Positions 1-10,895 are shown, numbered from the stretch's first letter. The stretch is 64,000 nucleotides of DNA from Plumapathes pennacea (GCA_964036295.1 OZ038463.1:12515274-12579273); one strand, 5' to 3'. The notes: a model not told the origin generated them from the letters alone. Numbers and translations are program-made.

Positions 1-1183
1 ATATGCCGTCCAGCAGCCCAATTTTAATTTCCTTACACTTAGCGCATTGACCATGTTTTCGCTCTGACTATAAGCACCTTGCCCATATTGAAAGGGAGAT
101 CATAATCGATGAAAATTTCTGAAACAAAAACAGTCCGAAACGGCCAAAATAACGACCAGGTAAAGAGGCTCGTCTTCCGTTTCGCGCGCCGAAGGCGCAA
201 AATTGGGTGAATGACTGAAAGAAGCGGACCATGGTGTAGTGAGGCGGGAAGGGAAAGAAAGAGAAAGTGTACAACTCGTAGGGTTTTTATTGCCGCTGAG
301 GTTCGCTTGGAAGTTCCCCATCAAAATGTGGCGTAGTAATTTTTTCGGGCCCTCTATATTTCCCTCTTCAATGTCTCCCTCTCGAATCCTCACGATGTTT
401 GTTATTCAAGACGCCGAAATTCAACGGGATAGGCTCACACTAATTGCTAAGAATCTAGTTCGGTGTGAAATGTGAACGTAACCTTACTTATCTATATTCT
501 TTTTGCCCAGGGAATATAAATACGAAACTGTGCCTCGAAGCTCACGAAATCACCTAACAGACCTTCGACAATGACAATTTCAATTACCTGTTTTAGAGGA
601 AAACACACTAAATCTAAATCGCTGCATAGGGGGAGGAGATATCTGCGATTATTAAAAACTGAACCACGGTTATTGGATTTCTAGGCTTTTGATTGGTTCC
701 TTGGACATGGGTTATCAGCTCATAACCCATCTGCAGACGTGATGGTCAATGAACGCGTGAGCGACAAAGTACTGTTGAGCAAGTTTTTTTCAGATTTCAC
801 GACCTTTTCAGAGTGGCTTGCAAGTAGTGGCGGGTGAGAAAAAATTACAACACTAATTGAAGAATGAGCAAAGAGGAAAAAATGCATGCCTAAAGTGTTT
901 TTACACATTCGTAAAGGGAACAAAACGGCACCTTCGCTCAAGTCGATACGAGCAGCCATTAATCGATCGCTTTCTTATGTTTGTGAACAGTTTTCCATCA
1001 CCGCCGACTGTGCTCTCACAGAAGCAAACAAAGGTTTCTTCGTCAATTTTCCTTGCTTGATGTTCAAGTATCTCCAGCTTCAGTTCTCGTTCAGCACAGC
1101 CAGATGTAAGTTTCAAACAGCATGACAAATGTCGCACATGGCCAGCAAGAAAAGCGATTTCCTCTGCAATTCGATGTTTCTAA
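1..1183. other. Intergenic, no gene recognised
   Basis: Several short open frames exist on both strands (up to 97 codons), but they overlap one another, resemble no family I know and show no paired splice signals. I see no RNA gene or clear repeat here. It could contain untranslated or regulatory sequence of a gene left of the window. Confidence 0.5.
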
Positions 1184-1531
1184 GGCTACGTTTACACTAT
1201 ACCGGATAGGATTTTAAGCCGTTGCGAAAACCTGTCCGGTACAGTGTAAACAAAAAAAGATCGGTCCGGAGCGACTTTGGCCGAAAAACCTATCCGGTAC
1301 AATGTAAACACAAGACCAGTCCGGAACAGCTTTGTCACAATCAATCAATGCAAATCGGAGCGTTTTCCTATCCGATACGGGTCCATACCACTTTCAGAAG
1401 CAGAGCGGAGCAACAGCGCTCCGTTTCAAAAATCGCTTCGAAAACAGCGTATCCAATGTAAACGGAAGGCCTATCCGGTACGTTTTTGCGACGCTACGGA
1501 AAGCTATCCGGTATAGTGTAAAAACGTAGCC
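1184..1531. mobile_element. Harbinger-like MITE with TAA target duplication
   Basis: The element starts GGCTACGTTTACACTATACC and ends with its near-exact reverse complement, giving terminal inverted repeats of about 25 bp that differ by a two-base insertion. It is bounded on both sides by TAA, the three-base target-site duplication typical of PIF/Harbinger transposons. Inside, the CCGGTAYAGTGTAAAC motif recurs several times as subterminal repeats. At 348 bp it has no coding capacity, so it is a non-autonomous copy. Superfamily assignment rests on the target duplication and the terminal GG only. Confidence 0.75.
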
Positions 1532-2750
1532 TAACTGTACCAACGTCCAAGTTTTCAATTTTGGTACATCACAAGATACTTTAATTTGTAAACTCCTTCC
1601 TGTTTGTGCCGTGTAATTTCCTGAAAATGTTTTCTTCACTCAATTTTTTACTCATTCTGCCTGTTCGCAAAGACGTTGTCATAGTTGCAGTAATCATGTG
1701 ATCATTGTATTTTTGGAGCTGAAGTTAAGTCGTCTTCCGGTCTTTTTTACGTCAGTTAAAAATCAGCAGGCAGAGTTATTTGTGGTCCAGTTTTTAATAA
1801 AACAATTATTCTACGACGGCGCGCCAAATATGAAACGATAAATAACATGAGGCGCCTATCGTATCTGCAATTTAATTTAGATTCTGAGCGTCCCACAAGC
1901 CGTGCGTGGCCCACGCGTGGTTGTCACGGGCTTCAAACAAAGAACGCAAAACAACTGTCCAATGTGTTTTCGTCTCAGTATGGGCACGTAGTTTTTTTGA
2001 AGTTTTACAGCTAGGGATCCTGTTATAACAAGAGTGATTTCTGGCCAAATACTTCAACATAAAAAAAATTAGTTAACTTTAACATTGATAAATTGTTTTG
2101 AATGTAAAGTTGTATCAATATTCATAAGGACAAAAAAAATTAGATTAATAGCACAATATTTCTAAGCAGTAAAGAGCTTACTGAAACTTCAATTACTCTT
2201 GTTATGTAAAAACGCAGTGGTTTCTGGCATTTTTTTTTTCTTTACAGCACTGAGCTATTGACTGAGCACGTGAGGCAAGCCGGCAAACCACGATACCGAT
2301 CACGTTATCATAAGAAAAGGGCCAAAAAATATTACCCATTGTCATGATATATATTTTTCCTCTGGATGTAAACAGCTCATACGCAATACTTTCCCAAAAG
2401 AGGGATTCGGAAATAATGGCCAAAAACAAGACCGTATGCAATAACCTTGTTTTCTCCCGTCTTGCGCGTCTTGGAGATGAGGTTGAAGCTCCGGCAAGTA
2501 ACTGGAACAATCGTACGACAACAGAAACCGTCTCTGATTTTGTTTGCCAAATTTAATTGCTTTCGCGTGAACCTGAGATGAAAACGCATCAAAATCAAAC
2601 TGAAAACTCAATATCCGTCGATACGCAGGAGTGTGGTAGCTATCAATTTTAGCAAGATTCAGTTTAATATTGTCCACTCCACCTCCTGAAGTAGTTTTGC
2701 TATGTTAACAGGAAGAAAAATTTGGAATTTTCAAAACAAAATTGCACAAC
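1532..2750. other. Intergenic, AT-rich, no gene recognised
   Basis: Overlapping open frames at about 2.2-2.7 kb on both strands (up to 111 codons) have no recognisable motif, and their overlap in several frames suggests chance. No RNA gene or repeat family was recognised. Confidence 0.45.
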
Positions 2751-3090
2751 ATGCCAGGTAGGTGTGTAGTGCAGGGCTGCGAAAGCAAGTCCAACCCAAA
2801 AGAGGGCTGTGCGCGATGTGGAAGACCGGTTTGTGCTACTTCATCGCAAGAACTTCAATCCTGGTGATTGCTTTTTCGAAGAGAGCTGTTTTTCAAGACT
2901 CCACCTAGAAGATTCTCTCCGCAGACTGATTCCAGGATCAGTTCCCACAATTTGGAGAGCAACTAAAGATCGAGGCGAAAATGCAAGAGATCGTCGTAAG
3001 TTGACAAGTCTTGTCGAGGGAATTTTTTGGAGTTTGAGTGGTTTAAAAGTCCCACAAATTTGCCAAACTGTCATAAAATTGCTTCCTTAG
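2751..3090 (+). pseudogene. Decayed THAP-type zinc-finger fragment
   Basis: An ATG at 2751 opens with MPGRCVVQGC, the usual start of a THAP DNA-binding domain (Met-Pro, then Cys-x4-Cys). That frame stops at about 2862. In another frame, 2809-3090 encodes NFNPGDCFFEES followed by a leucine/arginine stretch and GSVPTIW, which resembles the end of a THAP domain (HF-x-P-x-D followed by the AVPTI box). The middle of the domain, including the second Cys-x2-His pair and the conserved Trp, cannot be read in any one frame. I therefore see a deletion/frameshift-damaged copy, possibly from a THAP-bearing transposon or host gene. A spliced gene with an unrecognised internal exon is the alternative. Confidence 0.4.
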
Positions 3091-3716
3091 ATGTTTCGTT
3101 CAGCAAAAGTTGAACTTTCGTTGTCATCGCACGCCGCGCGCTGTGGCAGCGTGACAACTTGTTATGAGTCGATTTGAGAAAATTTGAAGCACTTTTCGGA
3201 CTGATGCAACTAAAAGTCATATCATTACAAGCGTTAGTGAATACACAAAGCGCTGTTTCAATGCCGGGTGATCGGTTGTAGTTAATAAAACGGTCAAGTT
3301 AGTTCGACGACGGCTTTTTATACAGAAACAACACCGGGCGGAATCACACAACAGTCGGCATGTCAAGTCAACGTAATTGTATTTATTCAAAATAGTAGCA
3401 CTGTATACAATCTATGAATTTCACTTTACATTAAAACCCATGCATTTATTAGATCCTTCGATGTCATGATAGAATCGAAAAGTTCATGTTGATTTTGCGG
3501 TAGTTTGTGCGCTGTCGTCGTAAATTTCCGAGTTCTCAAGTGTGTTAAAATTAATAATGGTCTTACCACGTTCCAAAATTTACTTCTCGGCTGAATCTTT
3601 TCTTGAATTCCGCTTCTTCTTCTTCTTCTTCTTTTTCTTCGATCGTGACTTGCTCGACGTACGCCGCTACTTCTATGGCGTTTCGTTGCGGACAAAACTA
3701 TATAAAACTGCATAAA
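3091..3716. other. Intergenic with a GAA/TTC-rich tract
   Basis: No supported gene. A (TTC)n run near 3620-3640 keeps three minus-strand frames open and creates artificial Arg-, Lys- and Glu-rich peptides. An AATAAA on the minus strand near 3440 could be a polyadenylation signal, but no convincing exon precedes it. Confidence 0.4.
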
Positions 3717-3905
3717 AGTCGAGATTTGCAAAACATGAGTCCAGATGTGTAAACAGTAGTCCAGATTTACAAAACACGAGTTGATATGTGTAAAAAATAA
3801 ATCGAGATTTATAAAAACACGAGTCCAGATTAGTGAAATATGAGTCGAGAATTTTGCACGGTGTGCAAGTCGAGATTTTGCACGTGTGAGTCGAGATGCG
3901 CTGAC
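3717..3905. repeat. Degenerate short tandem repeats
   Basis: Loosely repeated units alternate TCGAGATTT or AGTCCAGAT with runs such as CAAAACACGAG and TGTGTAAA. At least seven diverged units can be seen. They look like an old minisatellite; no function is evident. Confidence 0.6.
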
Positions 3906-4368
3906 CAGTTTTAACGCTGTCTCATCCGCATGCAATTAATGGCGACGCGCTGGCTGCCAAACGGGGGTGATTTCTTCTTTTTATTGGCAAGATTTATAGT
4001 TAAGTTCAGCATCCTATGACACTTCAGAATTCTTAATTCGTTGCCTTGATAAATACGAGAGGACATTGTCGATATTGTTATCAAGTTTGTGGAGACGAGG
4101 TCTCCAAAGCTATGGGAGTTTGTGTGGGAAACTACGAATGACCTGAATATACGCTCAAAGTGCTGAAATACAATTTTAGAAGTGCTTTACTTACCCGCTT
4201 TGTGTGTGTAATTTCTCGTGTTTCTGGGTCGTTTTGGGCCGGGAGATATCACTGTTGTCAAGATTTAAACCGCCAAGTACGGACCAAAACACATTGATAT
4301 ACCTTTGATATTCTGTTTTCCCAGTAAATTCCAAACATTTTCAATGTAGTCTCGACTGATTTATCAAA

Positions 4369-4594
4369 TTGAAGGCTAAAAATGACAATTTTGTGGCTGC
4401 TTGCTCAATCTGGCTGTATCAATATAGCTCCACTAACTTCCAAACCTTATCTCTGGCCGGATTAGCCAAAACCTGTACCATCAACTGTTGCGACACAGAC
4501 CTGTGTAACGGAGGCAGCCGTTTTGAGACCAGCAAGCTTTCTCGTATTGATGTGCGTACTTCTAGTTGCTGGCGTTTCTAAGTTGTTTGCCTGA
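4369..4594 (+). pseudogene. Ly6/uPAR-type terminal exon with apparent frameshift
   Basis: The frame through 4509 ends with TCTINCCDTDLCN, the diagnostic end of a Ly6/uPAR three-finger domain (last cysteines as CC-x2-DLC followed by Asn). Staying in that frame gives a polar tail ending at 4581. Shifting by one base after the Asn codon (4507-4509) instead opens a 27-codon frame to a TGA at 4592-4594, containing a hydrophobic run (SFLVLMCVLLVAGVSKLF) that looks like the GPI-anchor signal these proteins normally carry right after the domain. An AATAAA at 4790-4795 suits a terminal exon. A TGA lies in frame at 4357-4359, so an acceptor must fall between it and the domain; upstream exons were not found. 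A one-base insertion, by mutation or sequencing error, explains this best. Confidence 0.6.
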
Positions 4595-4789
4595 CTTGAG
4601 TTAATGGACTCTTGTTCTTTTTCGCCGCTCACCAGTTATGTGACTAAGTTGTTACAGCAGCCATTCTGTCGATGGTTGTTTTGTTTGATATAGGGAATGA
4701 ACATGTTATTTTGCAGCTGTTAATTATCAGTGTATTTTTTCCAGTGTGTTGATAATTGCGATTGAAATAATGTTGCATTTGTAATAACA

Positions 4790-4795
4790 AATAAA
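4790..4795 (+). promoter_or_regulatory. Polyadenylation signal AATAAA
   Basis: A canonical hexamer about 200 bases after the Ly6/uPAR-type terminal exon, followed by a T-rich stretch. It supports a plus-strand transcript ending here. Confidence 0.4.
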
Positions 4796-4985
4796 CATTT
4801 GTGTTTTAGGCGTCCAGCCTTCTCAGTCACGTTGTCAGAGTATTTCTGTTTGTGTTTTATTTATGACGGAAGCTTCGATATTGACGCTTAGTAGGCTTGG
4901 ATAAACAAGACTGTAGTTGTTAGTGAGTTCGTTGCGTGGGTGGGTCGAGACCAGAAGAAACTAAAATGAAAATTAGGGACAGGAG

Positions 4986-5128
4986 CAAGACTCCCAAAAG
5001 AGACTTTTAATTTCTCACCAGAAAAATATCATACAGTATAGAGAACTTGACTTTTGACACCTTGCTCAAATGAAACCTATTACTATAAATTGTCATTACA
5101 ACACTCATACACTTGCTTCTTACACGGC
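4986..5128. mobile_element. Fragment of the TTAACCC MITE family
   Basis: The text from CTCCCAAAAGAG through CACTCATACACTTGCTTCTT aligns with the interior of the family described at 15384-15592 (TTTCTCACCAGAAA, GAACTTG, CTTGCTC, ACACTCATACA in the same order). Both termini are lost. Confidence 0.6.
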
Positions 5129-5428
5129 TGTTTCAAACTGCCAAATGTCGCCATTCGGTTCCAGTCCACCAAAACGCGCTAACTACTCGGTCAGTCAGCC
5201 TCGCGCTGGTGTGACGCAGCGTGAGGTCACACACAGCGTTGAGACGTAAACAGATGAATTGTTCTCTCTTGCGCTTACTTCGGTCGATCGAGATGAGCCG
5301 CGGTGGTTTTATCCGAGGGGATATCAAGATTATTGTAGAAGTAGTACCTAGTGTGTTTGCCGTTTTGCCGAACTTTTGTTCAGTGCTCAATTTCAAGCTT
5401 GGTTTTTGACTTCGAAAACCAGACGACT

Positions 5429-6456
5429 GAAATGGCAGTTTGCTTGGGAGAGAAGTCAGCAATCGACAGTGGAAAGCAAAGGTAAGAGTGAAGCTCTGTA
5501 CTTTACTTAATCATTTCTTTTAGATTTAGTTAGCTAACTATTTTTTTAGCGTGTATTTGGGACGATCGAGGGAAGGCACCGCGTGTTGATTTCAGTTTGA
5601 ACGTTCGCCGTTTTGGTGTTTTCCCGCCTTCTCATTTGTAGTGACCGCGCACAGACTCCCGCTTTTTTCAGGCTTCGGTCGATCATAGAAGCTCCACGAA
5701 GGTAGATATAAAGATTGACACGTTTCAGCAATTTATCTCACTTCGGTTTCCTTCGGCGTATTTCATGTGTCTTTGAAATGCAGAGTGTACAAATGGCCGG
5801 CGCCGCCGAAGAAGAGAAAAAGAGTTGTCCTCCGTGGCGTCCAGTTTGTGGACGTTGAAATGTAAGAAGTGGTGTTTTGATTTGCCTAAAATTTATTGAC
5901 CGTAAATTACCGATGTTTGTTTGGAATTTGTATATGTAGTACATTTACATTTACATTTATTCATTAGATGACACACAAAGATTTACATAAAGAAGTAAGG
6001 CCAAAGCCAGTGGCTTAAATGGCTTGGGGTCAACAGATGAATTAAGTGTTTCATCGCAGAGGTGACGCACTCAGCAAATACAATGTTACAATAACAAATA
6101 GCAAATTAAATTAAATTAAATTAAATATAAACCTAACAGCAACAACAACAGAACTAACATTCCTATAAAAAGTAGGTTGAACTAAGCATATTGTAAACTA
6201 CATATTAAATACATATCATTTCTTATTTTATAGTGAAGTAATAGTACATCCAAGGAAGCCCAAAAACAGGAGGAGAAAGAGAAGAAGAGGAGAGAAATGC
6301 TAGAAGATGCTCGAGGAGCAGAAGGCAAAAAGCGAGAAAAAGAAGAAAAGAAAAAATCCTTTTTAAGCTTCGGAAGACGTGTGGTACACGTTATGTTATT
6401 TTTGTGAGCGTTTACGGCGTAATTCAAGGAAAATGCTGTGCAACTTGTGAAATAAA
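5429..6456 (+). CDS. Candidate small spliced gene, unknown function
   Basis: I infer three exons. The first starts at an ATG at about 5431, reads MAVCLGEKSAIDSGKQ and ends at a GGTAAGA donor near 5481. The second starts after a CAG near 5781, continues in phase as RVYKWPAPPKKRKRVVLRG and reaches GAAAT followed by GTAAGA near 5861. The third starts after an AG near 6230-6237. One frame of it is strongly Lys/Glu-rich (QKQEEKEKKRREMLEDA), as in a charged coiled coil; another gives a short Arg-rich tail. An AATAAA lies at 6451-6456. PPKKRKR resembles a nuclear localisation signal. I recognise no family. The matching phases, paired splice sites and poly(A) signal favour a real gene, but the reading frame of the last exon is unsettled. 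Confidence 0.35.
5941..5962. repeat. (ACATTT)n microsatellite
   Basis: Three to four copies of a six-base unit at the start of the last intron of the candidate small gene. Confidence 0.7.
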
Positions 6457-6471
6457 TTGTTGTTGATTTCC

Positions 6472-6777
6472 TTAATTGGGGCATGTCTCCTGGCCAGTTC
6501 TGAAGTATTCTTGGATGCAGACAAAACAGAAGAAGTGCTGGCAGGGTCCTTGAATGGGCTGTTGTAATATATCCTTGCAGATGGGGCAGATTAACTCGGG
6601 GCTGGGGTCTATGAAGCGGTCGAAGGATGGCATATCTTCCATAAGTTTGGGTGGCACAATGTCGCTGTTCATACAACTAGTGCTTGTTGGAGTTGCTTCA
6701 TGTGCACACAGTTTCTTGGGTGGTCTACCCCTCCCCATAGTGGCTTTCCTTTTACTCATATTCATGATTTTTGCCAC
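6472..6777 (-). CDS. Truncated RING-finger reading frame
   Basis: The minus-strand frame (ATG codons near 6765 and 6759) begins MNMSKRKATMGRGRPPKK, which includes an AT-hook-like RGRPPK. Near its end it carries a RING start, CPICKDILQQPIQGPCQHFF followed by CFVC and ETCPN. Read as C3HC4, the metal ligands through the sixth are present, but a stop falls directly after CPN, so the final cysteine pair is incomplete. No donor lies at that point. It could be a mobile-element-derived or retroposed RING gene fragment, since cnidarian and RAG1-like elements carry similar RING regions, or the 3' end of a decayed gene. Function as a ubiquitin ligase is doubtful without the last ligand. Confidence 0.5.
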   Translation of the reverse strand: MAKIMNMSKRKATMGRGRPPKKLCAHEATPTSTSCMNSDIVPPKLMEDMPSFDRFIDPSPELICPICKDILQQPIQGPCQHFFCFVCIQEYFRTGQETCPN

Positions 6778-6814
6778 TTCAGAGGGAGGTGGCTAGCCAC
6801 CCAAGCCACTCCTC

Positions 6815-6840
6815 CCCACCCCCCCCCCCCCCCCCCAAGT
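6815..6840. repeat. Poly-C tract
   Basis: A homopolymer run of about 17 cytosines within a C-rich stretch, immediately upstream (on the minus strand) of the RING frame. Confidence 0.9.
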
Positions 6841-7010
6841 CCACCCCTGACATTGTAACGTTTACATAATAACGTGCGAAACACATAATAATTGATTATA
6901 GTCAAAAATATGAATGATTATAGCCCAAAATACAGTATAGATGATTAAGAGCCTCCTTTGAATGTAGTAAAACTACAACAACAACAACAACAAAAATAAA
7001 AAAACAAGCG

Positions 7011-7476
7011 AACTCTGCCTGAGCAGCTGTCTCAATACGAACTCACCGGCCTTCGCCCACGATCTCATGTCGACAGTTTCCATTCCACTGTCAGACTTCA
7101 TTTTTGAGGAAAATTCAATAACGGACTGAATTCAGTTACTTGGTTACCTCCAGCTCTCAGGGCGACTCTTTTTTCCATCCTGCTCAGGATCCTCGACAGC
7201 ATGGCTAACTTCCCTCATAGGTGCAAGGGATCTATAAAAATAGCTACCTAAAGCCCCTTTAAAATATAACGAACAAGAAGTAAACAAAGGAATAACAAGT
7301 TACGGCCTGGTCTGTCTGAATACAAACTCCCTACGCCCACGATCTTAGCAGTTTCCACTCTTCTGTTTTAAAGCTTCATTCTTGGTGGAAACCCAGTAAC
7401 GGACTGGCTTCAGTTGCTTGGTTACCCCTAGTACCCAGGGCGACTCTTTTATCCATCCTACGCAGGATGATGAAGA
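7011..7476. repeat. Diverged direct duplication, two copies about 290 bp apart
   Basis: Copy 1 (about 7011-7196) and copy 2 (about 7302-7476) share, in order, CGCCCACGATCT, CAGTTTCCA, TAACGGACTG, TTCAGTT, CTTGGTTACC, CAGGGCGACTCTTTT and CCATCCT. The copies differ at many sites. No coding frame is conserved between them, so this is probably an old repeated element. Confidence 0.7.
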
Positions 7477-7876
7477 AATGGAGGAAAACGTGGATACAAA
7501 AGCCCAAATATACCGCTGGACCGGCCTCGAACAGCAGGTTCAAGCTTGCTTCATTCACTTCACTCACGCAGCTGAAAAGAAACGGAAGGACTTTCAAAGC
7601 GTTATTACGACAAATCTAGTAAAATGTTTTTCCGTCTTTTAGGACTAAGAATAACAGTCAGTTTGTGTTTGTTGTAGCTGTTCGACAAAAACCTGCACAG
7701 AATTAACAGTCTAACATCCACACCTACACTCTTTTTGCAACGTCTCTCGGTAGGTTTGGCTTTACTGTACTGCTCAGCAAAAGGTCACGAAACTTAATCT
7801 GTGTGAGGTTGGGTACCTAAACTACAGAGCGACTCCCTCTCGGGTTTAAGAAAAGGTCACAAACGTTGATACGTCT

Positions 7877-8905
7877 TTATGTTTTTTTGTTTGTTTGTTT
7901 GTTGTTTTTCTTCCGTTGGCTTGGTAAAGTAATTTGGTGGTGCCCTTGAGTCAAGAACAAGTATTCACGTGTCATCACTTCCGCTTTATTACACACTTCT
8001 CCTCTAAAGAGTGCGTACCGTAGTTTGTTGTTGAGTGTTCCCTCTTCTCTATCAATGGTAGTCCCAACAAACCCTGACAATATCCCAAGCATCATGGCGG
8101 GCACCAGGAAATTGTTGATCTTGACATTCGGGTTCTGTCTTACGATCACGTGAGCATTAACTTTGGCAAAGACGACCATAAGAAATAAAGTTCCTATTGC
8201 CCTGATGCTCATCTTGCCAGCTGCCCAACTGAGGTGAGTGTGGTCTTCTCCGGAGCTGATGACCGTCAAGATAGCGGCAAAGGCAGCTTGGATGATCCAA
8301 CAAGTGAACCCCACGGCGCCCATACAACACACCTAAAGGAATTAAAGAGATGCAGTGATTTAACTATATTAGGCTTAAGACAAAGACGCTCAACAACAGT
8401 GCGCAAACTGCTTTCAAAAATGTGTTGTACTCATCGAGAGTTGTCACGAGCACCTTTACTCAAAAGTTGGTTTACGTAAAATAAAAAGCTATCAGTAAGC
8501 ACACTGCTAGTGGCATTTAGCTCTTAATCGATTTTATTATACTAAATTTTTATTCTTTAGATTATACTTGACCTATTTCACATTAATATTGAAATTTTAG
8601 AATGTATGATTGGATTATTTTGGTGACATTAAAGTTTTAGTGGGGTGTAATACGCACATAAAAATTCTACGATTGATATTTGCGCAATAAAGCCGTTTTC
8701 GCATGACTATCGAAAATAATCGTGTGATTGCTTTGCTTTTGTGTTTGTAACAACTTTAGTAACATTCTTGGCCAATCAAGAGCAAACCTGGCTGCGATAT
8801 TCTCACGCAAGAAAGCAAGTGGCGATGGCGTATTCTCGTACTGCTAAATGGCTTGTAAAACCAATTGCAAATTTCTTGTTTTGGTTTCGGTTTTGCTCGT
8901 ACTTC

Positions 8906-8987
<82 letters not shown>

Positions 8988-10311
8988 TATGATTATTACT
9001 ATAGTTCATGTTGCCGGTTTGATTAGCGCAGAAAAAAAAAACATGTGCTAAGCACAGGTATTTGCAGCATCGTAAGATAGTGACTGAACTGAAATAGGCT
9101 GAGCTTACCATTTTCGTTACTCCACTGCGTGCCTCATGTGAACTTTGTTGAAGCTCCAGGTTGTTCTTGTGCAGCAGCAGCATTCCACCAAGCGTCAAAA
9201 ACGTGGAGACCAAGACAGCGATGACATTATGGAGCATGACATGCACCCCAGCACCGACACTAAGCTGCACAAAGCAAATGAGTTGTGCTAAAAGGCAAAA
9301 TAGGCCGATCAAATATCCCATGATCCTTTTAGTCCTGTCCGTCCCGCACTGAGTGCTGTAAGAGTTAAACGACTCGTCTTGGAAAGCACTTTGAGTTTCT
9401 TGTATTTCGATTTCAGTCTCTCGGTCTTCGTTAATCTCTAGAGAATGCTCAAGAAACAGGAGAGAGCAAAGCAGACGGTAATCGATTAACAGAGCCTTGT
9501 ACATTGTTGCCATGATAGGAAAAGCTGGACCATAAAGACCACTAGCGCTGGTTAACTCTACGTTTTTGTGTAAGTTCACCGTGTCGTCAAGCCACATTAT
9601 TAAATTGAAGAAGGACAGCACTTTGAAGTAAAACGAAGCACACTCCCTTAGATGGGGTGACGGCATTCTGTGTCTCAAAAACACATACGTGATTGCTTGA
9701 AAAACTTTCTGCACCAAGTAAGTAATTTCACTGATGAGGAACAGACACCACGACTTATTAAATTTGCGTGATTCTTGAATAATGGCTTTCGCAATGCCAG
9801 CAAAAAGAAGCAGCTCGATTAAAACAAGAGTAAGCGTGATTGCTCCAACCACAATACCCATGGATGGGTGATGATGAGCCAGTGTGGCCGTGTTTTCATG
9901 TCTGTGTCGCACACACGGCCAGATGGCGACGGGTTTACAGTCTACCGTGCAGGACGGAGGCTTTTGAAAGAAGACGATTCCTCCCACGATGACATAGATA
10001 ATGCCAACGAGAAATCCCGAGGCTATTCGGTAATACATTCTGATTACCGAGTCGCCTTTGTTGGTTAGAATGTTGATAGACACCATGAGAGCACCTACAA
10101 AGAACAGGACATACGTTGCCTGCATCGACAGGAGCTTTCTCCACCAGGTGTAGAACGTACCCAAGACGCTGAGGACGAGAACGGCGACGTAAAAGAGCAT
10201 GGCAAACGATGCTGTGATTATCTTTGAAGCGGCGGTTGTGGTGCTTGTCATCTTGGTACAATTACTTGTCCCTTCGAAAACCGTCGCATCATGAAACTGG
10301 TCGTTCATCAT
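7877..10311 (-). CDS. 12-helix membrane protein, otopetrin-like
   Basis: Two exons in phase 0: 10311-9109 (401 codons, donor GTAAGC) and 8332-7877 (151 codons plus stop, acceptor TTTAG), giving about 552 residues. I count nine hydrophobic segments in exon 1 and three in exon 2. The segment FFNLIMWLDDTV and the later ALLIDYRLLCSLLFLEHSLE, between helices 6 and 7, resemble the otopetrin signature in which a helix with Asn and Trp precedes a segment ending in a Tyr/Phe-Arg motif. Otopetrins are 12-helix proton channels, so the helix count fits. The N-terminus and the 330-350 loop are polar and variable, and the carboxyl tail is Lys-rich. No signal peptide is evident. An unrelated cnidarian multipass family remains possible because identity to known otopetrins looks low. 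Confidence 0.6.
8905..8991. repeat. (ATT)n microsatellite
   Basis: About 28 uninterrupted copies of a trinucleotide, inside the single intron of the otopetrin-like gene. Confidence 0.97.
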
Positions 10312-10365
10312 GCTGAACTGAACGGTAGCACTTTTTGCAGTCTCTCAAATAGATAACAGTGCGTA

Positions 10366-10374
10366 TCTTTTATA
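10366..10374 (-). promoter_or_regulatory. TATA box of the otopetrin-like gene
   Basis: TATAAAAGA on the minus strand sits 55 bases before the ATG at 10311. With the usual 30-base offset this gives a very short 5' UTR of about 30 bases. Most genes in the window show no such box. Confidence 0.55.
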
Positions 10375-10895
10375 CTTTGTTTTGGGGGAAGTGAATAAGC
10401 TCATCTGCATATTGATAAAAATAGCCGGGAAAATAATTTCCCTGCAGGCACTCTGCCATTATAATAGAGCGGAACAGCATATTTGTCGCATGTGATCCAA
10501 ATAGTGGCGACTATAGCTGTAAACGATTAAAATGCCACAATGAGTGAGCCTGAACTGAACGCGTACTCCTAAACTTGGTCAATATACAAATTCAACACAG
10601 CGATCCAGTTGTTTTTATACCCAACCTTGGTAATGCTGAAGCTACTGTGACGTAATGGTAAGTATCCAACCGGAAGTATTTGAGAAATTGAATTGAATCA
10701 GTCACTGTGCTTGACAACTTCATAGTTTGTGTGGCAGGCGTTCCTTTTGACCTTGCAAAGAGTCGATGACTATTCGCGCGCTCATTAACTTCAACACGGC
10801 AGGCTAGAACTTCACAACATGGTTCCCCACCAAAACATAACTTTTCATGGGGCAGCTGGGCAGTTGCACTATCAACTGGCTCATGTGCAACACAT
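10375..10895. other. Intergenic, no gene recognised
   Basis: Upstream region of the otopetrin-like gene; no coding frame or repeat recognised. Confidence 0.5.

Noticed and set aside
3426..3935. Minus-strand frame of 169 codons with Arg-rich run
   Set aside because: Its content is translation of the degenerate tandem repeat at 3717-3905 and a (TTC)n tract; three frames are open across the tract, and no domain is visible.
8741..9051. Frames rich in Tyr or Leu repeats
   Set aside because: They are translations of the (ATT)n microsatellite.
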